Assembly: GCA_965247175.1 (NCBI GenBank)
Contig: OZ252006.1
Coordinates: 2,852,001-2,916,000 of the forward strand
From: JANQMX01 sp965247175
GTDB lineage: Bacteria; Pseudomonadota; Alphaproteobacteria; Kiloniellales; DSM-21159
Direction of reading: 5' to 3'
Length of the DNA: 64,000 nucleotides
The translations under genes were made by a program, and so were the position numbers. Below the pieces are notes generated by a model. The model was not told the DNA's origin. It saw nothing but the letters and a program-made list of their open reading frames with translations, and searched no databases. Shown here one piece after another: positions 41,559-49,848 of the stretch. Each line of letters starts with the position of its first letter. The stretch's first letter is position 1.

Positions 41559-42140
41559 TCAGGAACCGGCTTCCCGGGCGACGATACGAACGGCGATCTC
41601 GACCGGGTCGGGGATCACGCTGGTGTCGGCGAACATGCCCTGGCCGACACCGTAGTCGGTCCGGTTAATCGTCACCGAGCCCTCGGCCGTGGCGAGGCGT
41701 TCGCCCGGCGCGCCGTCGAGAGAGAGGGTGAACGGCAGCACGATCGGTAGCGTCTGGTCGCGCAGAGTCAGGGTGCCGCGCGCTTCGTACTGCCCGTCAC
41801 CGACGGCGGCAACATCGTCCGCCTCGAAGATGGCCAGCGGCCAAACGGCAACGTCGAAGAGGCCATTGGACCGCAGCGCGTTATCGCGGTCGGTGTTGCC
41901 GCTCTCGACGCTGGCCATGTCGATCTCGACCACGAAGCTGCTTCCGGCCAGCTCCTCCGGGTCGAAGGCAAGATCGGCCGTGAACTGTTCAAATCGGCCT
42001 TCGACCGGCGCCCCGCTCTGCGTGGCCGTGAAGGTCACGGCACTCTCGGGATAGTCGACGACCCATGCCGGCGGCGGGTCGGCCCAAGCAAGACCGGTAA
42101 AGGGGGCCAGCAAGACAAAGGCGATCGCCGAAAAACGCAT
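41559..42140 (-). CDS. YceI-family periplasmic protein
   Basis: This 193-residue protein has an N-terminal signal peptide (RFSAIAFVLLAPFTGLAWA) and a YceI lipocalin-like barrel: DYPESAVTFTATQSGAPVEG, FVVEIDMASVESGNTDRDNALRSNGLFD (only motif core cited: SVESGNTDRDNALRS) and the C-terminal GVGQGMFADTSVIPDPVEI. YceI proteins bind isoprenoid or quinone-like lipids in the periplasm. The gene is in a stretch of small, apparently single-gene units. Confidence 0.9.
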   Translation of the reverse strand: MRFSAIAFVLLAPFTGLAWADPPPAWVVDYPESAVTFTATQSGAPVEGRFEQFTADLAFDPEELAGSSFVVEIDMASVESGNTDRDNALRSNGLFDVAVWPLAIFEADDVAAVGDGQYEARGTLTLRDQTLPIVLPFTLSLDGAPGERLATAEGSVTINRTDYGVGQGMFADTSVIPDPVEIAVRIVAREAGS

Positions 42141-42357
42141 GAGGCATCAACTCCCGAACAGCGAATTGCGTCTATGAGGCCTTGTCCTCGCCGATGGCCC
42201 CAGACCTACGCGATGGAATCTAGGCGCCGAGCTCCGCCGTCCAAGGGATCACCTGACTAGACAGGTACGACCACGTTGTCTTGACGAGCGTGCCAAGCGA
42301 CGGATTAAATGAGACAAATTTTGAGACCACGTTGGTTTGGCTTGATTGGGCAGAACA

Positions 42358-42960
42358 ATGGGGAAGTTCCTCACCAAGGATGCCTTTCTGGGTAGAGCGC
42401 CGCGTGGCCAGACGGCGGCAGCCGACGACGCTTCGGTTCGTCCAACGGCTCGCTGCGATCTGGCGACCTTTGGCGCTGGGCCCGCCTGGTCGGTTGAGGC
42501 TGCCTTTCGGCGTCAGCCCGGCGTTCTGGAAACGACAGTCGGCTTCGCCGGCGGCGACCTTCCCAATCCGACCTATCTGGACGTCTTCTGCGAGCAGAGC
42601 GGCCATGCCGAAGTGGTGCAAGTCCGCTACGATCGCAGCCGCATCGCCTATGGCGACCTGCTGGAGATTTTCTGGACCTGCCACGATCCGACTCAGCTCA
42701 ATCGGCAGGGCCCGGATATCGGCATTCAGTATCGCTCCGTTATCTTCTGTCATAACGGCGCCCAGACCATGCTGGCGAAGCGCTCGCGCGATCTCAAGGA
42801 GCGGGGCGGTTTCTTTCTGAGGCCGATCGTGACGCAGATCGAGCTTCTGCAACACTTTTGGCACGCTGAAAGGGCGCTGCAGAGTCCCCCCTTGGGGCGG
42901 AAAGACACGCAAGCGGCTGCTTCGGCAGCGAAGATCAGCAAGCCCCGTTCAGGCGCTTGA
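42358..42960 (+). CDS. MsrA-like protein lacking the catalytic cysteine
   Basis: This 200-residue protein aligns with peptide-methionine (S)-S-oxide reductase: PGVLETTVGFAGGDLPNPTY, GHAEVVQVRYD, GDLLEIFWTCHDPTQLNRQG and DIGIQYRSVIFCH. MsrA uses the cysteine of GCFW. Here the corresponding string is FGAGPAWSVEAAF, so Cys-Phe is replaced by Pro-Ala. Other cysteines are present (RCDLATF just before the motif; FCEQSGH; TCHDP; FCHNG), but none is at the catalytic place. It may be a binding protein or a degenerate paralogue. The ATG at 42358 is used; a TTG lies at 42346. Its 3' end overlaps the convergent peptidase gene by 26 bases. Confidence 0.82.
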   Translation: MGKFLTKDAFLGRAPRGQTAAADDASVRPTARCDLATFGAGPAWSVEAAFRRQPGVLETTVGFAGGDLPNPTYLDVFCEQSGHAEVVQVRYDRSRIAYGDLLEIFWTCHDPTQLNRQGPDIGIQYRSVIFCHNGAQTMLAKRSRDLKERGGFFLRPIVTQIELLQHFWHAERALQSPPLGRKDTQAAASAAKISKPRSGA

Positions 42961-44323
42961 GGTAAGCGAAGGCTGCCCGCAGTCCCATTGCCTCGCCGCC
43001 GACCGGGCGGCCTGCCGCGGTCTTTGTATTCCAGGCCATCAAGTCGATATGCGCCCAAGGACGCTCGGGCTCGACGAAGGCCTCGAGAAAAAGCGCGGCG
43101 ATGATGGCGCCGCCGAAGCTGTGGTCGGCGATGTTGTTGAGGTCGGCCACGCTGCTCTTGAAATGCGGCTTGTAGGCCTGATGCAAAGGCATGCGCCAGA
43201 GCGGATCGTGCTCCTCGAGACCGGCCGCAAGCAGCTCCTCCGCCATCTTGTCGCTGTTGCAGAAGAGCGCCGGCAGCTCCGTGCCGAGCGCAATGCGGGC
43301 CGCGCCGGTCAAGGTCGCGTAGTCAAGAATAACCTCGGGCCAAAGCTCGCTTGCCCTGGCCAGGGCATCGCAGAGGATGAGCCGCCCTTCCGCATCGGTG
43401 TTGCCGACCTCGACGGTCAGGCCCTTGCGTGTCTGCAGCACGTCCAGCGGCCGGAAGGCATCGCCCGAGACGGCGTTCTCCACTGCGGGAATCAGCACCG
43501 AGAGCCGGAGCGGGAGCGCACAGGCCATCACCGCCTTGGCCAGGCCCAGCACCTGGGCGGCACCGCCCATGTCCTTCTTCATCAACTTCATGCCGGCCGC
43601 CGGCTTCAGGTCCAGCCCGCCGCTATCGAAGCAGACCCCCTTGCCGACAAGAGCGACCAGCGGTCCCTCTTGCCCCCAGCTCAACTCGATCATGCGCGGC
43701 GCCCGGCTTGCGGCGCGCCCCACCGCATGGACGGCGGGATAGCCCTCCGACAAGAGCTCATCGCCGGTCAGGACCTGGCAGGTGCCGCCGTACTCTTCGG
43801 CCAGGTTTCGCGCCGTCTCCGCCAGTTCCTCCGGGCCGAGATCGCCGGCCGGAGTGTTGATCAAATCGCGCGCCAGATAAACCGCCTGGGCCAGCTGCAT
43901 GGCCTCATCGGCTGTACCGCCGCTGGGCACGACCAGCCGCGCGCGCTTCTTCTCCTCCGTCCGGTAGCGCTGAAAGCTATAGGCGCCGAAGGCCCAGCCC
44001 AGCATCACGGAACTCATGGCATCGGCATTGAGATCGCCGGCCAAGACATAGTCGAGCGGCGGCAGCGACAGAGGCAGATCGCCATAGGCGAAAGGATCTC
44101 CCGGCTCGCCCCGCGCCGCCAAAGCCATGGCAATGCCGTTTTCGCCCGGCAAAACACAGCTGCTGCCCGGCTCGGCGGCAAAGCCCTGAGCCGTGACCCA
44201 GGCGCGCAACTGCGGATCCTGCTGCTTCAGCCACGTGCTGAAATCGTCGCTGCGAAAAAGATAGAGGGGGACCGGCGCCCCCTCGCTTTCGCTGATCAAG
44301 TAGTCCGTGGCGGCACTTGCCAA
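42935..44323 (-). CDS. Leucyl aminopeptidase (M17 family)
   Basis: This metalloprotease of about 462 residues is in the M17 family. The catalytic core has VGKGVCFDSGGLDLKPAAGM, KKDMGGAAQVLGLAKAV and NTDAEGRLILCDALA, with the zinc-binding Lys, Asp and Glu residues and the catalytic Arg. A GGGAG site at 44334-44338 precedes TTG 44323 by 8 bases, favouring that start; GTG 44332 and GTG 44395 are alternatives. It removes N-terminal residues from peptides in the cytosol. It diverges from a GST gene. Confidence 0.9.
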   Translation of the reverse strand: MASAATDYLISESEGAPVPLYLFRSDDFSTWLKQQDPQLRAWVTAQGFAAEPGSSCVLPGENGIAMALAARGEPGDPFAYGDLPLSLPPLDYVLAGDLNADAMSSVMLGWAFGAYSFQRYRTEEKKRARLVVPSGGTADEAMQLAQAVYLARDLINTPAGDLGPEELAETARNLAEEYGGTCQVLTGDELLSEGYPAVHAVGRAASRAPRMIELSWGQEGPLVALVGKGVCFDSGGLDLKPAAGMKLMKKDMGGAAQVLGLAKAVMACALPLRLSVLIPAVENAVSGDAFRPLDVLQTRKGLTVEVGNTDAEGRLILCDALARASELWPEVILDYATLTGAARIALGTELPALFCNSDKMAEELLAAGLEEHDPLWRMPLHQAYKPHFKSSVADLNNIADHSFGGAIIAALFLEAFVEPERPWAHIDLMAWNTKTAAGRPVGGEAMGLRAAFAYLKRLNGAC

Positions 44324-44388
44324 GGCGGTCACTCCCAATAGGGTTGGCTGGCGGCGGGCCCGCAATGGGGCGATGCGAGGAGGTGAAG

Positions 44389-45063
44389 GTGGCACAGACT
44401 AACGGGGATGCGGGTGAAGACAAGCTCACCCTGGTGATCGGCAACAAGAACTACTCGTCCTGGTCATTGCGGGCCTGGCTGGCGCTGGAGATGACCGGCG
44501 CGCCCTTCGAAGAAGTGGTCATCCCGCTCGACCGGGACGACACCGCCGCGGCGATCGCCGCACAGTCGCCAAGCCGCCGCGTCCCCGTGTTGAAGCATGG
44601 TGGACTGGCGATCTGGGACAGCCTGGCGATCGCCGAATATCTCGCCGAGCTCTATCCCGAGGCAACGCTCTGGCCGAGCGACCGGCGGGCACGCGCGCAG
44701 GCGCGCGCGGTGACCGCAGAGATGCACGCCGGCTTTGCCGTCTTGCGCAAGGATATGCCGATGGACCTGCGCGCCAAGCACGACCTGCCGACGATGACTC
44801 CCGGCCTCACAGCAGATGTCGAACGGATCTGCCAGATCTGGCAGGAGTGCCGGGAGCGCTTCGGGCACGACGGCGGCTTCCTTTTCGGCACTGCCAGCAT
44901 TGCCGACGCCTTCTTCGCCCCGGTTGTCAGCCGCTTCATGACCTATCGCCCGGAGCTGCCAGAGGCGGCCGAGCGCTATCTCGCAACCGTTTGGGATTGG
45001 CCGGCGATGCAGTCTTGGGCCGCCGCCGCCGAGCAGGAGCCTTGGCACATCGAAAACCCCTGA
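44389..45063 (+). CDS. Glutathione S-transferase family protein
   Basis: This 224-residue protein starts at GTG 44389, with GAGGAG 6 bases upstream; another GTG lies at 44383. The thioredoxin-like domain has LVIGNKNYSSWSLRAWLALE, QSPSRRVPVLKHG and IWDSLAIAEYLAELYPE; SSWSLR marks the serine-type GST branch. A helical C-terminal domain follows. It is a likely cytosolic glutathione-dependent transferase or isomerase. It diverges from the aminopeptidase gene and is convergent with the TAXI binding-protein gene. Confidence 0.9.
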   Translation: MAQTNGDAGEDKLTLVIGNKNYSSWSLRAWLALEMTGAPFEEVVIPLDRDDTAAAIAAQSPSRRVPVLKHGGLAIWDSLAIAEYLAELYPEATLWPSDRRARAQARAVTAEMHAGFAVLRKDMPMDLRAKHDLPTMTPGLTADVERICQIWQECRERFGHDGGFLFGTASIADAFFAPVVSRFMTYRPELPEAAERYLATVWDWPAMQSWAAAAEQEPWHIENP

Positions 45064-45075
45064 GGCGGGATCCGT

Positions 45076-46101
45076 TCAGGGGCCGCGAACGAGCGCGTGG
45101 CCGACCTCTCGGTAGTAGCGCTCGGCACCCGGATGGAGCGGAACGCTCAAGCTGTTGAGCGCCGAGTTGAGCTGGATCAGCGCGCCCTTGGGATGACTGC
45201 GGTCGAGCGTGTCCCGGGCGTTGGCATGCCAAAGGGCTCTGGTCATGGCGTAGATTAGGTCGTCCGGCAGATCGGCGGACACGATCAGCTGCGCCCCGAC
45301 CGCCAGGGTCCGCGTATAGGCGACGCCGAGGTAGGTGCCGGCCCTGATCTCGGTCTTGGCCAAGAACAGGCTGTCGCTGACCAGCGTGTCGGCTTCCGGG
45401 CCCTCGATCGGGACCAAAGAGATGGAGTGCTGCCGGGCCAGCACCTCGATGGCGCGGGCCGGTGCGCCGGCGACGAAGAAGAAGGCATCGAGCTCACCGG
45501 TCCGCACCATCTCGGCAGCGATACCCGGCTCTTCATGGCTGATCTCCACGTCGTCCGGGCCAAGACCGTAGGCTTCCAGGATCTTCCAGGCCATCACCAG
45601 CGTGCCGGAGCCTTCTCTGTCCAGCGACACACGCTTGCCCTTGATGTCGGTGACGTAGCGGATGCCGCTCCCCGCCGAGACCACCAGATGAAAGGCCTCC
45701 GGAAAAAGGTTGGCCACGCTGCGCAGGGATTGCTTGGGGGTGCCGGCGAAGAGCTCAATGCCGTTGTAGGCCCAGTAGGCGATGTTCGCCTGGCAGAGCG
45801 CCGCATCGAGCAGACCGTCGGAGATGCGGTGCACGTTGTCGACCGAGCCCTTGGTCGAGTCCGCCACGACGATCAAGCCCGGCACGCCGCAGGCGCCGTC
45901 TTCATCACAGGCGCGGCTGCCGGGTGGCTGGCTGACGATCCGCCCGATGATGGTTCCGATCGGGAAGTAGGTCCCGGCCGCCGAGCCCGTCCCGAGCCGC
46001 AGCAGGGTCACCGGCTCGGCCTGCGCGCGGCCCGGGGCAAGCGCGCCGGACAAGGCCAACATGGAACCGGCAGACAGGAAACGACGACGGGACAGGGCCA
46101 T
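45076..46101 (-). CDS. TAXI-family TRAP transporter solute-binding protein (no TRAP permease adjacent)
   Basis: This 341-residue periplasmic protein starts at ATG 46101 (MALSRRRFLSAGSMLALSG), a Tat-type signal. The mature region shows the TAXI pattern: LLRLGTGSAAGTYFPIGTII, ADSTKGSVDNVHRIS, ALCQANIAYWAYNG and LFPEAFHLVVSAGSGI. TAXI proteins bring small organic acids to a fused TRAP permease. No permease gene is in the window, so it may work with an unlinked one or serve as a sensor partner. It diverges from the AMP-binding ligase gene. Confidence 0.88.
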   Translation of the reverse strand: MALSRRRFLSAGSMLALSGALAPGRAQAEPVTLLRLGTGSAAGTYFPIGTIIGRIVSQPPGSRACDEDGACGVPGLIVVADSTKGSVDNVHRISDGLLDAALCQANIAYWAYNGIELFAGTPKQSLRSVANLFPEAFHLVVSAGSGIRYVTDIKGKRVSLDREGSGTLVMAWKILEAYGLGPDDVEISHEEPGIAAEMVRTGELDAFFFVAGAPARAIEVLARQHSISLVPIEGPEADTLVSDSLFLAKTEIRAGTYLGVAYTRTLAVGAQLIVSADLPDDLIYAMTRALWHANARDTLDRSHPKGALIQLNSALNSLSVPLHPGAERYYREVGHALVRGP

Positions 46102-46255
46102 TGAGATCGGCTTCGCTCTGGTCACGCTAAGACAATAGGGCGAGCGACTTAGCAGGGCTAGACAAACCAACGCGATCAGCGCGTTTTGCCGACTTGTGCG
46201 ATAGCGGCAGTCCGCTATCGTCATAGCCGCAGAAGGGCACGGCGAAGGCATCGCT

Positions 46256-47791
46256 ATGAACATTGCGCAGCTTCTCAAGCGAAGCGCCTTGAGCCATGGA
46301 AGCAGGCCGGCGGTCGCCGTCGGCAGGCAGGTGACGGCAGACTATCGAGGTCTGGCGGCGCGCGCCGCCAAGCTGGCCGATCATTTGCGAAACAGGCTCT
46401 CGCTGCTGCCGGGCGAGCGTATCGCCGTGGCGATGAAGAACTGCCCACAGTACCTGGAAGTGCTTTACGGCATTTGGTGGGCAGGGCTCGCCGCCGTGCC
46501 GATGAACGCCAAGCTTCACGCCCGCGAGTTCGCCTACATGCTGAGCCACTCGGGCGCGCGCCTCTGCTTCCTGACGGAAGACTTGCAAGAGAGCCTGGCC
46601 AGCGCGATCGCCGACGCCGACAGCAAGACGACACCGATCGTCGCCGGCTCGCCAGACTATGAGGCGCTCTTTGCCGGCGAAGAGATGGCGCCCATGCCCA
46701 CCCGCCTGGATGAGCTGGCGTGGCTGTTCTACACCAGCGGCACGACCGGCCGGCCCAAGGGCGCCATGCTGAGCCACGGCAACCTGCTGACCATGACCGC
46801 CTGCTACTTCCCCGACGTCGACGACGTGCAGGCGGAAGACAGCTTGCTTCACGCGGCCCCCATGTCGCACGGCGTGGGTCTCTATAACTTTCCATTCATC
46901 GCCCAGGCAGGCCTCAACATCGTGCCGGAGAGCGGCGGCTACGACCCCGCCGAGGTCTTCGATCTCCTGGAACACTATCCGCGGCTCTGCAGCTTCTTCG
47001 CCCCGACCATGGTCAAGCGACTGGTCGACCATCCGGGCGCCGAGACGGCGCGAGGCGAGCACCTCAAGACCATCGTCTACGGCGGTGCCCCCATGTATGT
47101 CTCCGACCTCAAGCGCGCCATGGAGGTCTTCGGCAATCGCTTCGTGCAGATCTACGGACAGGGCGAGAGCCCCATGACCATCAGCTCCCTGACCCGCGCC
47201 ATGCATGGGGAGACGGAGCATCCGCGCTATGAGGCGCGGCTGGCTTCGGCGGGGCGCGCGCAGATGCTGGTGGAGCTGCGCATCGCCGACGAAAACGACC
47301 ATCCCTTGCCGGCCGGCGAGGCCGGGGAGATTCAGGCGCGCGGGTCCTCGGTCATGCTCGGCTATTGGAACGATCCCGCGGCGACTGCCAAGGCGCTGAA
47401 GGGCGGCTGGCTGCATACCGGTGATGTGGGAAGCCTGGACGAAGAGGGCTTTCTGACGCTCAAGGACCGCTCCAAGGACGTCATCATCAGCGGCGGCACC
47501 AACATCTACCCGCGCGAGGTCGAGGAGGTGCTGCTGCGCCATCCGCGCGTCAAGGAATGCTCGGTCTTGGGACGGCCGCACGCCGATTGGGGCGAGGAGG
47601 TGGTGGCTTTCGTGGTGGCGCAGGAAGGCCAAAGCCTCTCGGAGAGCGAGCTCGACAGCCTCTGCCTGGAGGAAATCGCCCGCTTCAAACGGCCCAAGGC
47701 CTACTTCTTCCTCGACGCCCTGCCCAAGAACAACTACGGCAAGATCCTCAAGACCAGCCTGCGGGAGATGCTGGCCACGACGGAGCGCTAG
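46256..47791 (+). CDS. AMP-binding acyl-CoA synthetase/ligase
   Basis: This 511-residue enzyme is in the ANL superfamily. The P-loop is FYTSGTTGRPKGAML (about 158-172, Lys168). The adenylation motifs YGQGESPMT, GWLHTGDVG and DRSKDVIISGGTNIYPREVEE follow, and the C-terminal catalytic lysine is in PKNNYGKILK. It activates an acid to its CoA thioester via an adenylate. Substrate type (medium/long-chain or aromatic) is not resolved. It heads a plus-strand run with an SMP-30 protein and a Gfo/Idh/MocA oxidoreductase, which hints at an organic-acid catabolic role. Confidence 0.9.
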   Translation: MNIAQLLKRSALSHGSRPAVAVGRQVTADYRGLAARAAKLADHLRNRLSLLPGERIAVAMKNCPQYLEVLYGIWWAGLAAVPMNAKLHAREFAYMLSHSGARLCFLTEDLQESLASAIADADSKTTPIVAGSPDYEALFAGEEMAPMPTRLDELAWLFYTSGTTGRPKGAMLSHGNLLTMTACYFPDVDDVQAEDSLLHAAPMSHGVGLYNFPFIAQAGLNIVPESGGYDPAEVFDLLEHYPRLCSFFAPTMVKRLVDHPGAETARGEHLKTIVYGGAPMYVSDLKRAMEVFGNRFVQIYGQGESPMTISSLTRAMHGETEHPRYEARLASAGRAQMLVELRIADENDHPLPAGEAGEIQARGSSVMLGYWNDPAATAKALKGGWLHTGDVGSLDEEGFLTLKDRSKDVIISGGTNIYPREVEEVLLRHPRVKECSVLGRPHADWGEEVVAFVVAQEGQSLSESELDSLCLEEIARFKRPKAYFFLDALPKNNYGKILKTSLREMLATTER

Positions 47792-47800
47792 AGGCCACCC

Positions 47801-48814
47801 GTGCAACCGCGCATTCCGCTCTCCAGCCTGTCCTTCCTTGGCCAGGGGCTCAATCGCCCCGAATGCGTCCTTGCGCACAGCTCCGGCCTGCTGCTGGTGC
47901 CCGATTGGTCCGGGAACGGCGGTGTCGCCCTCGTCGCGCCGGACGGTCAGGTCCGCCATGTCATGTCACGCGACGACCAGTTGCGCCTGCGGCCCAACGG
48001 GATTGCGCTTGAGCCCGGCGGCAGTCTTCTGCTCGCCCATCTCGGCGCCGACGAGGGCGGCGTCTTTCGCCTTATGCCCGACGGCACCATCGAACCGCTG
48101 GTGACGGAGGTGAACGGCCGCCCTCTGCCGCCCACCAACTTCGTTCTGCGCCAGGACGACGAGCGCCTTTGGATCACGGTCAGCACCGCGATGCGGCCGC
48201 GCAGCGCCGCCTATCGCAAGGACGTGGCCGACGGCTTCGTCGTCCTGCTGGAAGGCGGGCACGCGCGCATCGTTGGGGAGGGCATCGGCTACACCAACGA
48301 GTGCCTGGTCAGCCCCGACGGCGGAACGCTCTTCGTCAACGAGACCTTCGCCCGGCGCACCAGCGCCTTCGCCATCGGCCGCGACGGGCAGCTGGGCCCG
48401 CGCCGCAGCGTGACCGGCCATGGCGAAGGCTGTTTTCCGGATGGCCTCGCGATGGACCGTGACGGCGGTCTCTGGATCACCAGCATCGTCAGCAACCGGG
48501 TGGTCCACGTGGCGCCGGACGGCCGCCAGGAAGTGATGCTGGAAGACAGCGACACCGATCACCTCACATGGGTCGAGGAAGCTTACCAGAGCGACGCCAT
48601 GGGCCGCCCGCACCTGGATAAGATCAACAGCCGCCGCCTTGCCAACATCTCCAGCCTTGCCTTCGGTGGCCCCGATCTCTCGACCGCCTATCTCGGCTGC
48701 CTGCTCGGCGACCGCATCGCCTGCTTCTCCGCGCCGCGGCCGGGTCTTCCACCGCCCCACTGGACGGCCGACCTTGGCCCCTTGGCTGGCCTCTTCTCCG
48801 AAGCGGCCAAATGA
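47801..48814 (+). CDS. SMP-30/gluconolactonase/LRE family protein
   Basis: This 337-residue six-bladed beta-propeller starts at GTG 47801, 10 bases after the ligase stop. It has the metal-binding and repeat features of SMP-30 lactonases: RPNGIALEPGGSLLLAHLGA, PLPPTNFVLRQDDERLW, ECLVSPDGGTLFVNE and GCFPDGLAMDRDGGLWITS. These enzymes hydrolyse sugar or other lactones. Its stop overlaps the next start by four bases (ATGA), so it is translationally coupled to the oxidoreductase, a pairing consistent with oxidation of a sugar followed by lactone opening. Confidence 0.88.
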   Translation: MQPRIPLSSLSFLGQGLNRPECVLAHSSGLLLVPDWSGNGGVALVAPDGQVRHVMSRDDQLRLRPNGIALEPGGSLLLAHLGADEGGVFRLMPDGTIEPLVTEVNGRPLPPTNFVLRQDDERLWITVSTAMRPRSAAYRKDVADGFVVLLEGGHARIVGEGIGYTNECLVSPDGGTLFVNETFARRTSAFAIGRDGQLGPRRSVTGHGEGCFPDGLAMDRDGGLWITSIVSNRVVHVAPDGRQEVMLEDSDTDHLTWVEEAYQSDAMGRPHLDKINSRRLANISSLAFGGPDLSTAYLGCLLGDRIACFSAPRPGLPPPHWTADLGPLAGLFSEAAK

Positions 48815-49848
48815 CCTCGCCGCTCAAAGTCGCCGGCATCGGCGCGGGCTTCTTCTCCCGCTTCCACTACGAGGCCTGGCAACGGCTGCCCGAGGCCGAG
48901 CTGGTCGCCATCTGCGACCGCGACCAGGCGAAGGCCGCCGACGCGGCGCAGGAGTTCGCTGCGCCGCGCGTCTTCACCGAGGCCGACGCGCTCATCGCCG
49001 ACGCGCCGCTCGACATCCTCGATATTGCTGCTCCGCCCAGCGCCCATCTCGATCTGATCCGTCTCGCCGCCGGAAAGGTGCCGACGATCATCTGCCAGAA
49101 GCCCTTTTGCGGCGGCCTCGCGGGCGCGCAGGAAGCCTGCGATATCGCCGCCGCCGCCGGCACGACGCTGGTGGTGCACGAGAACTTTCGCTTTCAGCCC
49201 TGGTTCCGCGAGTGCCGCAAGCAGATCGATGCCGGCGCGCTGGGCCAGGTCTACGAGCTTGCCTTCCGCCTGCGCCCCGGCGACGGGCAAGGGCCGCGCG
49301 CCTATCTCGACCGCCAGCCCTACTTCCAGGAGATGGAGCGCTTTCTGCTGCACGAGACGGCGGTTCATCTCTTCGACGTCTTTCGCTTTCTGCTGGGCGA
49401 GGTCGAGGCGGTCTTCGCCGACCTCCGGCGGCTGAACCCGGCCATCGCCGGCGAAGATGCCGGGCTCGTCATTCTCCGCTTTCGGTCCGGCAGCCGCGCG
49501 CTCTTCGACGGCAACCGACTGGCCGATCACGCCGCAGAGAACCGCCGGCTCACCATGGGCGAGATGCAGATCGACGGTGCAGAGGCGAACCTCCGTCTCG
49601 ACGGCTATGGCCGATTGTTCCTGCGCGACCACGGCAGCAACCGAGAAGACGAAGTGGCCTACGCCTGGGAAGACCGCGGTTATGGCGGGGACTGCGTGCG
49701 GGCCTTCCAGGCGCACGTGCTGCAGCACCTGCGGGAGGGCGCCCCCCTCGAGAACCGGGCCGAGGACTACCTGGCCAACCTGCGGCTCGTTGAAGCGGCC
49801 TATCGCTCCAACGAGCACGGGCGCTGGGAAGAGGTGGCGGACGGCTAG
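48811..49848 (+). CDS. Gfo/Idh/MocA-family oxidoreductase
   Basis: This 345-residue NAD(P)-dependent enzyme has an N-terminal Rossmann fold (VAGIGAGFFSRFHYEAW) and the family motif with the catalytic lysine, ICQKPFCGG. The C-terminal dimerisation/substrate domain contains VHENFRFQPWFRECRKQ and HETAVHLFDVFRFLLG. Members oxidise sugars or inositols. Coupling to the upstream SMP-30 lactonase supports a sugar-acid or polyol pathway. It is convergent with the ThDP enzyme gene, with a 4-base overlap of stop codons. Confidence 0.9.
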   Translation: MTSPLKVAGIGAGFFSRFHYEAWQRLPEAELVAICDRDQAKAADAAQEFAAPRVFTEADALIADAPLDILDIAAPPSAHLDLIRLAAGKVPTIICQKPFCGGLAGAQEACDIAAAAGTTLVVHENFRFQPWFRECRKQIDAGALGQVYELAFRLRPGDGQGPRAYLDRQPYFQEMERFLLHETAVHLFDVFRFLLGEVEAVFADLRRLNPAIAGEDAGLVILRFRSGSRALFDGNRLADHAAENRRLTMGEMQIDGAEANLRLDGYGRLFLRDHGSNREDEVAYAWEDRGYGGDCVRAFQAHVLQHLREGAPLENRAEDYLANLRLVEAAYRSNEHGRWEEVADG

